DNA of 64,000 bases from NCBI RefSeq assembly GCF_009296315.1, contig NZ_WHLY01000002.1:1364001-1428000 (forward strand), given 5' to 3'. The notes under the pieces are model-generated. The model saw only the letters and a list, made by a program, of their open reading frames with translations, was not told the DNA's origin and searched no databases. The translations under genes were made by a program, and so were the position numbers. Positions 29,417-39,040 of this stretch are shown piece by piece. The number at the start of each line of letters is the position of its first letter. Position 1 is the stretch's first letter. This stretch comes from Salmonirosea aquatica. Its GTDB lineage: Bacteria; Bacteroidota; Bacteroidia; Cytophagales; Spirosomataceae.

Positions 29417-30379
29417 ATGAAAAAGAAAATTATCCCGTTTTTGTTCCTTCTGGTAGCCCTCAGCTCATGCTACAAAGACTACATCGAGGATTTCGACTAC
29501 ACCGCCATCTATTTCCCGTACCAAACCGACGTCCGTACGTTTGTGGTGGGGGAAGGTATGACCATTGAGATAGGCGCGGCCCTGGCCGGAGTACGTGACA
29601 ATACCCGCGATCGGCTGGTCAATTTTACGATGGACAATAAGCTGATTACCAACGAAATCCTGGAAACGATGAAGGTAGGTACCGCTTATATCAAAAATGC
29701 GGTGGCCTCGGTAACCGCGTTGAAACCGCTTCCGGCCAACTATTTCACCATATCCAGCAACAACCAGCTGGTTATTCAGAAAGGCTCGTATTCGGGTTCG
29801 GTGGTCGTCAAGGCTGATTCGGCGGCTTTTCTGGCCGATCCGGCTACCCTTACTGCCACCTATGCGCTGCCGTTTTATATCAATTCAGCCGACGCCGATT
29901 CCGTGGCTATGGAGAAGCGTTATGCCGTAATTGGGTTGAAATACGAAAACATGCTGTTTGGCAACTACTGGCACGGAGGCGTGACCACCGTGAAAGATTC
30001 GACGGGAAAAGTGGTGAAAACAACAAACTACTACACGACTATTCCCTCTCCCGAAGTGAAGGTGATGAATCTGACGACCGTGGCCCCCAATGCCCTAGTG
30101 ACCAACCTGATTAGCGATCAGAAGGGCTCCTTCCAGATCACGCTGGACGGCAATAAAGTCATTGTCAGCCAGGCACCCGGTTCCAAAGTGAACGTGCTGC
30201 CCGATGGCGAAAGTACCTTCAACCGCCCCAAGCTGCTACAGGATCGGAAGCTGTTCCTGAAATACAAATATTCCAATGCCGACGGTACCACCTCCTACGC
30301 CACCGACACGCTCACGTTCCGCAACCGCATCCGCGACGGCGTCAACGAATGGCAGGACGAGAATCCCTCGCATTATTGA
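29417..30379 (+). CDS. DUF1735-type surface lipoprotein (SusE-like position)
   Basis: Lipoprotein of 320 residues; lipobox ALSSC with cysteine 18. After YKDYIEDFDYTAIYFPYQ it has the DUF1735-like domain (GEGMTIEIGAALAGVRDN, LPANYFTISSNNQLVIQKGSYSGSVVV) and a second beta-rich part to the end. Such proteins follow SusD in many loci and help bind glycans at the surface. Last gene of the operon; a terminator follows. Confidence 0.82.
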   Translation: MKKKIIPFLFLLVALSSCYKDYIEDFDYTAIYFPYQTDVRTFVVGEGMTIEIGAALAGVRDNTRDRLVNFTMDNKLITNEILETMKVGTAYIKNAVASVTALKPLPANYFTISSNNQLVIQKGSYSGSVVVKADSAAFLADPATLTATYALPFYINSADADSVAMEKRYAVIGLKYENMLFGNYWHGGVTTVKDSTGKVVKTTNYYTTIPSPEVKVMNLTTVAPNALVTNLISDQKGSFQITLDGNKVIVSQAPGSKVNVLPDGESTFNRPKLLQDRKLFLKYKYSNADGTTSYATDTLTFRNRIRDGVNEWQDENPSHY

Positions 30380-30407
30380 TGGGTTTGCAGCATTGCTGGA
30401 AAATTAT

Positions 30408-30450
30408 AAAAGCAGGGGCCGGCAAGTTTAATGCCGGCCCCTGCTTTTTT
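30408..30450 (+). terminator. Terminator of the tandem Sus operon
   Basis: 17-bp stem AAAAGCAGGGGCCGGCA with its complement around an A/T-rich loop and a T tail, just after the DUF1735 lipoprotein and before the opposing nhaD. Confidence 0.9.
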
Positions 30451-30490
30451 ATGATAAAGGAAGATATTCTGGATTCGTCTCCATCACGAT

Positions 30491-31779
30491 TCAAAACAGC
30501 AACAAATACACTCCCGCTCCCGCAAGGTATCCTAGCAGAGCCAGCAAAGTAATGCGCTTGAGGTACCAGATGAAGTCCAGTTTTTCGATACCCATCACAG
30601 CCACGCCCGCAGCTGAGCCGATCACCAGCATACTACCACCCGTTCCCGCACAGTAGGCCATGAACTCCCATAGCTTGTGGTCGGTCGGGTAGGTACCTAA
30701 ATCATACATACCCATCGCCGCCGCCACGATGGGTACATTGTCGACGATGGCCGAAACAACGCCGATGATGACTATGATCACATCCAGGTTTCCAACCAGA
30801 TCATCCAGTTGAGTGGCCAGGTCGCTCAGTACGTGGGTCGATTCCAGCACGCCCACGGCGGCCAGAATCCCTAGAAAGAACAAGATGCTGGGTACGTCGA
30901 TCTTGCTCAGCGCGTAAGCCGGGGTGTAGGGCAGGCGGTCTTCTTCGTCCTTATCCTTATGCAGGATTTCGGAAAGTACCCAGAGTGAACCCAACGACAG
31001 CAACATCCCCATGTAGGGGGTAGGTGCGTGACGGTTTTGAAAAAAGGAACGAACAAAAGTCCAATTACCCCCGCTACCAGCATCAGCCTTCCCTGATTAC
31101 GCGAAACACCATTCTCGGCGTCGAAACTAGGCGCGGCACTCTCACCCGATAAGACCGGAAGTGCTTTCAGACTACCTTTCATGGCAAAGGTCATGTACAG
31201 CAGCGGCGCGGCCAGCGATACCATGCTGGGCAGGATCAGATTAGTAATAAGAGCCGTAGTGGTCACCTGCCCGCCGATCCAGAGCATCGTCGTGGACACA
31301 TCCCCGATGGGCGACCACGCGCCCCCGGAGTTGGCCGCGATGATGATCATCCCCGCCATCAGCTTGCGCTGCTCCGATTCGGGCATGATTTTCCGCAAGA
31401 GCGATACCATCACGATCGAGGTAGTCAGGTTGTCGAGCAGGGCCGACAGGAAGAAGGTGAGGATACAGATGATCCAGAGCAGGTACACCGGATTCCGCGT
31501 TTTGATGCGCTCGGTAATAATGGCGAAGCCTTCGTGAGCATCGATCAACTCGACGATCGTCATGGCTCCGAGCAGGAAAAACAGGATTTCGGAGATGGAG
31601 CCCAGATGTTCCGACAGGGCATCCACGACGTGTTCGGTATCAGAACTATATAGTACGTAGGCCGTCCAGCAAAGTACCCCTGTGATGAGGGCGGAAGCGG
31701 TTTTATTTACGCGGAGGGGTTCTTCAAGGGCAATGGCAAGGTATCCGACAACAAAAATAATGACAATAGTAGTGAGCAT
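30491..31779 (-). pseudogene. nhaD: NhaD-type Na+/H+ antiporter, one frameshift
   Basis: Inner-membrane sodium/proton exchanger of the NhaD family. The first frame covers the N-terminal helices with SALLDNLTTSIVM and AANSGGAWSPIGDVSTTMLWIGG; the second covers ILFFLGILAAVGVLE, AIVDNVPIVAAAMGM and TGGSMLVIGSAAGVAVMG. They join at KTVTHLPP/YMGMLLSLGSLW when one C is added to a run of five (plus-strand G 31016-31020). Repaired length is about 430 residues, normal. The start is ATG 31779. Probably a sequencing slip. Confidence 0.88.
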
Positions 31780-31980
31780 AAAGGAATTAAAAGTTTTGAA
31801 TTTAGAGTTGTAAGTTATTGGAAGAAAAAAAGTTTATTGGTTACTAATCGAATTCAATCCGTTGGAGTTTACCAAGCTTAGTGGGTATATTCGAAGGCAG
31901 GAAGCAAGGAGCAGGCCGCTCTATCCGCTTGAAGTTTCAAACAAAGTCCAGAATCTATAATCTGGAATTCAGTCATCTTT

Positions 31981-32304
31981 ATGGCATTTAAAGGCTTTGT
32001 CGTACGGGTATCGTTTTTATGGGTAGAAGGCATGGCGCTCTTTCCGTTAGTACTCGTGAAAAGCGACCGCCCCGGTTGGATATTGCTCAATCACGAGCGC
32101 ATCCATTTGCGGCAGCAGCTTGAGATGGGTTTTATTCTGTTTTATGTCTGGTATCTGACCGAGTACCTTATTCATTTACTCCATTACCGGAATCACTACC
32201 GCGCCTACCGCGCCATTTCGTTTGAGCGTGAGGCTTTCCGGCATGAAACCTCCGCTGATTACTTGCGACTACGCCCCAATTGGGCATTTTTACAGTACAT
32301 CTAA
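31981..32304 (+). CDS. Small membrane protein with HExxH motif
   Basis: 107-residue protein of unknown function. It contains LLNHERIHLRQQLEMG (HExxH at residues 38-42), then a hydrophobic helix FILFYVWYLTEYLIHLL and a later FEREAFRHE that could give a third, glutamate ligand. This pattern is compatible with a tiny membrane zinc peptidase-like fold, but catalysis is only an inference. Its last 15 bases overlap the end of the opposing antiporter gene. Confidence 0.7.
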   Translation: MAFKGFVVRVSFLWVEGMALFPLVLVKSDRPGWILLNHERIHLRQQLEMGFILFYVWYLTEYLIHLLHYRNHYRAYRAISFEREAFRHETSADYLRLRPNWAFLQYI

Positions 32305-33495
32305 TTCCTCATGTTCTTCCTCCTCGACGGGTTTGCGGTAGCTCATTACGGCTACCATCATCGTCAGGGCGGTCATGATGACTGTGATCATCAGAATACC
32401 CTCCCGGAATCCCTTTACCATGTACTGGGGCGGGATGGTCAGGAAGAGCAAAACGGTAATCAGTCCTCGGGGGGCGATGTACAGCAGCGGGCTCAAATTC
32501 CCCTTGAAGGTAGTGGCGAGTGTCAGGTAACGGGTACCGAGAATGGCCAGCAAAATAAGGCCGCTCACGATCCAGGCGTCAAAATCGAGCAGTTCGTTGA
32601 TATTGGTGGCGTAGCCGAAAATCAGGAAAAAAAACGTACGGATGATAAAGGCGCTCTCGGCGGTCAGGTTCTTGAATTGTTCGAGTTCTTCTTCGAACAG
32701 ATCGTTTTTGAAGAAATTGTCAAGTTTTCCCCGCACAAAAAGTTCGGTATTGTTCAGAAACAGGCCAAAGACCAAAATGGCCAGCAATGACGAAAGGTGG
32801 TAGATTTTGCCGACGGCATAAATAATAAACAAGGCCGAAATGATGGGCAGGTACTTGACGTGGTGGCTGATGCGGCTGATCAGGTACAGAAGCACGAAAC
32901 AGCAGATGACCGATATGACGACAATCAGCAGGGTACTTTGAAAAAATTTTCCGGCCGACTCCCAGCCCGAACCACTCGGGATGACCAGGATATTAAATAG
33001 CATCAGCCCCAGAATATCCGACAGCGACGACTCGTACACCATGTATTCGCGCCGCCGGTTGTCAAGCCCCCGCACGCTGGGAATCGCCACGGCGCTACTG
33101 ATGATGGCAAAAGGCGTAGCGGTAACCATCGCATTGTAAAAGCTCTCGCCCAGCAGTAAATAGAAAATCCCCGCAATGACCAGCATGCTGAGCACCAGCC
33201 CCAGCAGGGCCGAAACAAAGGTACGGGCAATGAGCTTGTGCTTGCCGCCACTCAACTCCAGGTCGAGCCCCCCTTCCAGTACGATGAGGATCAGACCGAT
33301 GGTACCTAGCGTAGGCAACAGTACATCTACATACGGAATGGTAATGTTGAAGTATTGGGTGACCTGGCGGGCCACCATCCCCGTAGCCAGCAGCAGCACC
33401 ACCGAGGGGAGCTTTGTCCGGCTGCTGATCAGGTCGAACGCGTACGATAACAGTACCGAACAACTGAGGATAATAATTAATATGGAAATATCCAT
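32290..33495 (-). CDS. Cation:proton antiporter (CPA family)
   Basis: Inner-membrane exchanger of 401 residues with about 12 hydrophobic helices. GLILIVLEGGLDLEL, TATPFAIISSAVAIPSV and YESSLSDILGLMLFNIL match the CPA1/CPA2 core where ion-binding acidic residues sit. The C-terminus ends in an acidic tail (EEEEHEELDVL) without a TrkA-type nucleotide domain. With the nearby nhaD, two ion exchangers cluster here. Confidence 0.9.
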   Translation of the reverse strand: MDISILIIILSCSVLLSYAFDLISSRTKLPSVVLLLATGMVARQVTQYFNITIPYVDVLLPTLGTIGLILIVLEGGLDLELSGGKHKLIARTFVSALLGLVLSMLVIAGIFYLLLGESFYNAMVTATPFAIISSAVAIPSVRGLDNRRREYMVYESSLSDILGLMLFNILVIPSGSGWESAGKFFQSTLLIVVISVICCFVLLYLISRISHHVKYLPIISALFIIYAVGKIYHLSSLLAILVFGLFLNNTELFVRGKLDNFFKNDLFEEELEQFKNLTAESAFIIRTFFFLIFGYATNINELLDFDAWIVSGLILLAILGTRYLTLATTFKGNLSPLLYIAPRGLITVLLFLTIPPQYMVKGFREGILMITVIMTALTMMVAVMSYRKPVEEEEHEELDVL

Positions 33496-33583
33496 AAATA
33501 CGGACTGTGGTTTAGCGGGTAGAGTGCAATAATACGAAAATTGGCCCTAAAACGGGCGTTTGTATGGCACTCACCGATAAAAT

Positions 33584-34614
33584 CTACCAACCCATAGGAG
33601 GGCAATAAACAGCGGCTCGGTTGTTGAACCGGAAGCCTAGTAGGACTTCGTGGCTTCCGGTCGAAACCGAGCTAATGGATGATAGGGGATATTCGTAGGC
33701 GTAGCTGAGCGTGAGGTCGCTCGTGAGGGCCATACCCAGCACGCCGCCCAGGCTATCTTTGTGACGATACTGGAGGCCTCCCCACACGCGGTCGGCATAC
33801 TGTAGGCGTACCTGTGCATCCAGCGAAGGAGATGCGGGACCGGCTTTTTTGAACCATAGCTGCTGAAACATGACCCACTCCTCCGCCAGTTCGAGGCGGT
33901 AGGCGGCGGTGAGGTAGTAGTGGGGAACAAGTTTGCCGGCAGCCTTACCCCCGACGGGGTAGCATAGGATAAGGAAACGGCCGTGGGTGAAAGCACCGAG
34001 GCACCACCCCAGAAATTCCCTTTCCGGGCCAGCAAGCCCGCCGAAAAATAGGGTTTCAATTGTGATACACGACCCGCGGGCAAAATGGGATCGGAAGGAT
34101 TGGCCGTTTGAATACGGTCAAACCGCAGGACATACTGCAATACGCCCGCGCCGAGCCCCACCGAGAGTTGCCACTCCCCGGGCAGGCTAACGTGGGCCGC
34201 CCCCGTGAGTTGGCCGATGTTGCGCTCGGTGGGTCCGGTCCGGTCGGCCAGCAGCACCATTCCTGCCCCCCAGCGCCAGGTACCTACGGGCGGGGCAGGA
34301 AACCGGGTGGTTCCTCCGGCGTAGCGGGGAGTGCGCGCCGCACCCGTTATTTTATCACCAAAACCAACGGGGGTATGGGCAGTGATATACGCTGTGTTGG
34401 GAGCATCGTCCAGCCCCTGCCACTGGCGACGGTAGCTGAGCCGGACATCGGCAAAATCATAGGCTCCCGACAGGGCGGGATTTACCACATAAGGGTTCAT
34501 GGTGTATAAGGTACCCTGCGGCAACTGCTGAGCTTGCATCACTCCACCCATTAACCCACTACATCCCAGCACCAACCAGACCCTAACCCTAATTCCAACT
34601 CTATTTTTTCCCAT
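33584..34614 (-). pseudogene. PorP/SprF family type IX secretion membrane protein, one frameshift
   Basis: Outer-membrane protein related to PorP/SprF. Signal peptide ending GVMQAQ, then the family opening QGTLYTMNPYVVNPALSGAYDFADVRLSYRRQW is split from the C-terminal half GKAAGKLVPHYYLTAAYRL to FRFNNRAAVY by a one-base loss in a run of five (plus-strand C 33948-33952); adding one G joins SYATPSGG to KAAGKL. Repaired length about 343 residues. The usual C-terminal strands are present. SprF-like proteins often serve a neighbouring secreted gliding or adhesin protein, but none is seen here. Confidence 0.83.
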
Positions 34615-34743
34615 GCACTAAAATCAGCTACATGGAATGGAGAGCAAAAACCAAGCCGAGTCGGAATGACAAACGCACTTTTGTTAGAGTCGAAGCGTTT
34701 TCAGGAAAGTCTGTATTTCACCTCGCCTTTTTCTGTCCCGTTC

Positions 34744-35202
34744 ATGCGCTTTCCCCTGCTTTTGTCAACCTACCTCATTCTGTTAATTTCTCCCGAGCCC
34801 GCCTGCCGGCCAAAGTCAATGGACGATTCAGGTACTATAGAAAACATCCGCCTTACCGAATTCACCCGGGGTACCAACCGGAGTATCGAGGTGACGCCCA
34901 CCCAAACGACGGTGCGGATCAACGATGCCCAAGAAACTACCCCTACCCCATCTAAAAGCTGGCAAGACTTGACGCAGCAGCTACAAAATCTGCCTGTGTC
35001 CAGCCTGGCTGAAATTCCCATTCTGAGCAAGAAACACCAGGTCGATGCCGCCCTGCACGCAACGTTGACTGTCGTGACGAGCGACACGACGTATACCTCC
35101 GATACTTTCGACCATAATGCGCCCCCCGAATTACTGCGGTCCATTGTGGACAGTCTATATCGTCGTATTCCGGCAACTTTACAAGACCGGTTTCAGCATT
35201 AG
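34744..35202 (+). CDS. Small secreted protein of unknown function
   Basis: 152 residues from ATG 34744 (MRFPLLLSTYLILL), which gives a proper signal peptide; a start at 34666 would place the hydrophobic stretch too far inside. After the signal, a cysteine (PEPAC) could be lipidated, though the box is weak. The body repeats strand-like segments rich in threonine (IEVTPTQTTVRIND, LTVVTSDTTYTSDTFDH). No family recognised. It lies head to head with the PorP-like gene and 14 bases from the convergent propeller gene. Confidence 0.6.
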   Translation: MRFPLLLSTYLILLISPEPACRPKSMDDSGTIENIRLTEFTRGTNRSIEVTPTQTTVRINDAQETTPTPSKSWQDLTQQLQNLPVSSLAEIPILSKKHQVDAALHATLTVVTSDTTYTSDTFDHNAPPELLRSIVDSLYRRIPATLQDRFQH

Positions 35203-35216
35203 TCAGGGGGTACCTT

Positions 35217-37433
35217 CTACTTTACCGGCGCACTAATGACACCCAGGTAGCGGCCCATCCAGTAGGGTAGCAGCCAAATATCACCCGCGCTGTGCTCGGA
35301 GGTACCATTGCCACCCGTGCGGTCCAGCGTGAAGGTGTTGCCATTGTGCCGTTGAATAGGCCGTTCGTCGGGAGGCAGCACTTCGGTGGTGGTCTGGTTG
35401 CGGAAGTTGGGTTTCATAAGCTCAATATCTTTCCGGTGGCTGTTTTTTACAGCCCAATCGATCAGATCCAGCGGATATTCCTTCAGGTACCATACCGCTT
35501 CATTCAGGTCGAAATTCTGTACGCCGGTCAGGGCTGTAAAAATATTCCACGCACCCTCTTTTTCGGGGCGTTCGGCCTGCCAGTGGTCCAGGATCGCCTG
35601 CTTGTACTTGGCTTTCAGGGTATCGTTGAAGGCATAGCGGTACAGGCCCCAGTAGCCTACGAAGTACATTTCGTCGTCGGAGTGGTTCCAGCCTTCCGAT
35701 AGCATCTTGCTGTACGCATCGGCCCCTTCGGGCGCTTTCCCGATCTGTTCCATGGGGCGCATCAGGTTTTCGAGGTACCCATGCTGCTGCATCAGTTCAA
35801 ACGCCTTTTTCTTATATTTTTCTTTTTTGGTAAAATGATAGGCCGTTTGCAGCATGGCAATAATGTTGGACGAATTCAGCTTACGGTCACCTACGTCGGT
35901 CGGAAAATTATTTACATAGGCCGGATTCCACTTGCCCCATTGCGTGGGCTTGCCGTTATAATCGATCAGGTAGAGATCGTGGACCACGATATGGTCCATC
36001 AGGGTATCCATCAGGGCAATGGCGCGTTTTTTCAGATCGGGCGCATCCACCAGCTCGGCCATGGCACCGAAGGCGAACATGTGGCCGATCACCTCGTCGC
36101 TGCTCGTGGTAGCTTTCCAGTCCCACTCGGGATTGTCGGAGTGCTGCCAGCGATCGGGATCGGACAATTGATCGATGTAGCCGCGCCGCTCAAAGGAGCG
36201 CGAAGGAAAACCCGGGATTGGATTGACGGTGTAAAGCCGCTCCATCGCATCCAGCGCTTCGCGGCAATTTTGCAGGGCCTCGGCGGATTTGGTGACCTTG
36301 TAGCGGAAAATTTCACCCCCCAGGTACATGCTCGTCCACAGACCGTCGTTGTCGGAGTCCGAGAGGTACCCCGTGGCTAGGTTCCCTTTTTCCATGCGCG
36401 AGAGCGAGGCATTGAAGCCGTCGCGAATGTGGCGCGTACGCACCTGCTGGTCGTAGAATTTTGCTTTATCGGCCAGGGTCATGGATTTGAAAATCAATTC
36501 GCTCAACCCTGCCTTCGTCAGGATGAAGACGGAATTATCGGTACCCTTGGCAATGTCCACCACCTCATTGCCCGGCAGCCAGCGTTCGCCGTAGTAGTAA
36601 TCGATTTTCCCCTTGGCATCCACGGCAAAGGCACCCTGCGAGGTACCGAACCAGGTTTTGTCCCCAATCACCTCCACGGTCGTGATGTCGGTGGCGGGCA
36701 GTTTGGTCTTAACCGTCGATTTTTTGGTGGCCGGATTCCATTCCAGGTACCCCTCGGAGGTACCTATGACGATCCGGGAATCGCTAGCCACATCGAAGGC
36801 CGTGAAATTTTTTCCATCCAGTACTTTGGTGAGTTTCTGAGAAGTAGTCGAGAAGGTAAACAGGCCGGTTTTGCCCAGTATAAAAAACTGCTTCCCGGAT
36901 GGTTGGTACCTGATTTCCTGAACCTCATCCCTATCCAGTTTGCCTTCCCACACGTTCTTTTCTCTCGATACAAGCACCAGTTGGCTACCATCCGACACCA
37001 GAAACGTAAAATCCGCCCCAGCGGCCAGGTGGTCGGCTTTGGCCAGGTCGTGACTCTGGTACAACGAACCCGCCCAGGCATCGCTCAGCACGGCCTTGTC
37101 GCTCAGAAAAACAAACTGGTTTTCTGAGAGTGTCATATCCGTAAGTTTTTTATCCTTGATAAAACGGTACCTTCCGTCGGGTACCAATGTACCCGGATAC
37201 AAGAACTGGCCGCCATGCGGCATCATGAGTCCCTTGGACGAAAGTACCTTGACCACGCCATTGCGATCGACACCGACCGCTTTCAAATCCGCTTTGGGAG
37301 AATCTAGGTAGTATTTGACGCTGTACTCCTGCAGAAAGGGTTTGTCCTGATAGACGCGCTGGGCGCAGGAATTGGCGTGATTCAAGCACAACAAAGTGAA
37401 GGTAAGGCAAATCGTGAGAAGTGTCTTTTGCAT
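35217..37433 (-). CDS. Secreted protein with beta-propeller and alpha-helical barrel parts
   Basis: 738 residues with signal peptide MQKTLLTICL to NSCAQ. Residues ~30-330 read as repeated propeller blades (for instance KQFFILGKTGLFTFS, DSRIVIGTSEGYLEW, DKTWFGTSQGAFAVD), like the propeller of hybrid two-component sensors but with no kinase. The second half, from LSDSDNDGLWTSMYLGGEIF, is helical with aromatic-rich repeats, as in (alpha/alpha)6 polysaccharide enzymes. I do not know its activity; binding or processing of a glycan is an inference. Followed on the same strand, upstream, by the sialidase-like gene (55-base gap). Confidence 0.6.
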   Translation of the reverse strand: MQKTLLTICLTFTLLCLNHANSCAQRVYQDKPFLQEYSVKYYLDSPKADLKAVGVDRNGVVKVLSSKGLMMPHGGQFLYPGTLVPDGRYRFIKDKKLTDMTLSENQFVFLSDKAVLSDAWAGSLYQSHDLAKADHLAAGADFTFLVSDGSQLVLVSREKNVWEGKLDRDEVQEIRYQPSGKQFFILGKTGLFTFSTTSQKLTKVLDGKNFTAFDVASDSRIVIGTSEGYLEWNPATKKSTVKTKLPATDITTVEVIGDKTWFGTSQGAFAVDAKGKIDYYYGERWLPGNEVVDIAKGTDNSVFILTKAGLSELIFKSMTLADKAKFYDQQVRTRHIRDGFNASLSRMEKGNLATGYLSDSDNDGLWTSMYLGGEIFRYKVTKSAEALQNCREALDAMERLYTVNPIPGFPSRSFERRGYIDQLSDPDRWQHSDNPEWDWKATTSSDEVIGHMFAFGAMAELVDAPDLKKRAIALMDTLMDHIVVHDLYLIDYNGKPTQWGKWNPAYVNNFPTDVGDRKLNSSNIIAMLQTAYHFTKKEKYKKKAFELMQQHGYLENLMRPMEQIGKAPEGADAYSKMLSEGWNHSDDEMYFVGYWGLYRYAFNDTLKAKYKQAILDHWQAERPEKEGAWNIFTALTGVQNFDLNEAVWYLKEYPLDLIDWAVKNSHRKDIELMKPNFRNQTTTEVLPPDERPIQRHNGNTFTLDRTGGNGTSEHSAGDIWLLPYWMGRYLGVISAPVK

Positions 37434-37488
37434 GAGGATTGGGGAAGAGTGATGTAAAAGGAGGTTTTGAGATTTTATGAAATCAGGC

Positions 37489-38742
37489 TCAACGTGCTGT
37501 AATCGCCTTCGGATTCACTACGACATACTTGATGGATTTACGGTTCTTTTCGGCGTGCCAGGAATAGGTGATATGCAGCAGACCATCGTCCGACTGGATC
37601 AGACAGGGGTAGGAGTACCCTCCCTGATCTTTGGCTTTGTCCTCGAGGTAGGTCTTCCAACGCCACGATTTACCCTCATCGTCCGACATCCACAGCGCCA
37701 GCCGATAGCGGCCGTCGTGGATGTCATTTCCTACAAAGGCCCAGTTCCCGTCCTGCATGGCCAACAGCTCCACACTCGCCGTGTTTGGAATATCCGTCTT
37801 CGTAGCCGCCGACCAGGATTGACCATTGTCAGTCGACTCGCTCGTTTGCACCTGCGGCGGCCAGTCGCCACTATCGCGCAGGTAGGCCACCAGGGTACCG
37901 TTTTTCTTGCGCGCCAATGCGGGTTGAATCGGCCCACGCCCCACCAGGGGTAGGCTCGGCTGCCAGGTAGCGCCATCATCGTCCGAAATCGCCATCAGAG
38001 AAAGGTTAAACCCATCCGAGTAGAGCGGCAGGATAATACGCCTGTTTTCCAACAGCATCGGTTTGATGCGGGTCATCCAGCCGATGCTGCGCTTGGCCGG
38101 GTCCGCGGAAGCTTCCTTGATCATATTGTCGTATTTGGGCGCATAGCCAGCCCAGCCGATTCCGTGCTCAGGCAGGGCGTCGAGCCTGGCTTTCACTTCC
38201 CGGGCGAAGGCATCGTCGGGTTTGAGCAAAATATTGTTCTGCCAGTCCCAGGCCGGAGCAGCATCGCCGCCGTAGTTGGTGGCCGTGCGTACCCGCAGGA
38301 TGGACTGTTCCCACTGATTGGCCTGCACGGCAATCCACACCAGGAAAAGTTTCTTTTCATGATTGAGGAAAAGTACCGGGTTACAGTCGGGCAGGTGGGG
38401 CGTGTCGGCCATCAGGAAGGGACTGCTCCACTGCCGGGTACCTTTTTTGAGTCGCGCGCCCATGATGCGTACATCGTCGGCGGTGCGTTCGCCGCTCCCC
38501 TGAAACCAAGCCGCCAGCATGTCGCCGTTGGGTAGTTGCACCAGGCTACTGCCGTGGGTATGGTCGGGCTGTTCGGGAAAAATAAGCGTTTCGGATACTT
38601 TGGGGGTAGGTAGGCGGCCGGATTGGGCCATTACTCCCGAAACGCTGAGTAAAAGCAGAAACACTCCACGCAGTGGGTGCCTATAAGTACGGGTATTGAA
38701 TAGGGTTGGAAATAACACAGGGATTGAAATTGATGGTCTCAC
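37489..38742 (-). CDS. Sialidase-like (BNR repeat) exported enzyme
   Basis: Six-bladed propeller of the BNR_2/sialidase superfamily, 417 residues from a GTG start at 38742; no upstream ATG exists in frame. Signal peptide ends near SGVMAQ. Asp-box-type repeats SDDDGATWQ, STDNGQSWS and SDDEGKSWR are clear, as is the TRIKPMLLENRRIILPLYSDGF core. True sialidases have an arginine triad, which I cannot confirm; relatives in Bacteroidota act on other sugars. First gene of a pair with the propeller protein. Confidence 0.82.
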   Translation of the reverse strand: MRPSISIPVLFPTLFNTRTYRHPLRGVFLLLLSVSGVMAQSGRLPTPKVSETLIFPEQPDHTHGSSLVQLPNGDMLAAWFQGSGERTADDVRIMGARLKKGTRQWSSPFLMADTPHLPDCNPVLFLNHEKKLFLVWIAVQANQWEQSILRVRTATNYGGDAAPAWDWQNNILLKPDDAFAREVKARLDALPEHGIGWAGYAPKYDNMIKEASADPAKRSIGWMTRIKPMLLENRRIILPLYSDGFNLSLMAISDDDGATWQPSLPLVGRGPIQPALARKKNGTLVAYLRDSGDWPPQVQTSESTDNGQSWSAATKTDIPNTASVELLAMQDGNWAFVGNDIHDGRYRLALWMSDDEGKSWRWKTYLEDKAKDQGGYSYPCLIQSDDGLLHITYSWHAEKNRKSIKYVVVNPKAITAR

Positions 38743-39040
38743 TAGGCTAATTACTCATCCGCTTCTGATTTGGGCTATTGTGCGGCCTGATCGGAGTCGG
38801 CATACGACCATTTTATCCACCATTGTTACCCCATCGTAAAATTTGGTACCCTTGATTATTAACCTTTTATTGTTTTTTCAAACATTTACGCAAATTGAAG
38901 ATAGATTAACGCAAAATGCGACGAATCTGTTGAAAAAAGCTGGTAAGTTTATGATTGCAATGGTACTGGATTGTACTTTTCCATGACTGTTGTGTACCCT
39001 CTTTCGTTCCATAACCTATCGTTCCAAACCCTTTTCGACT

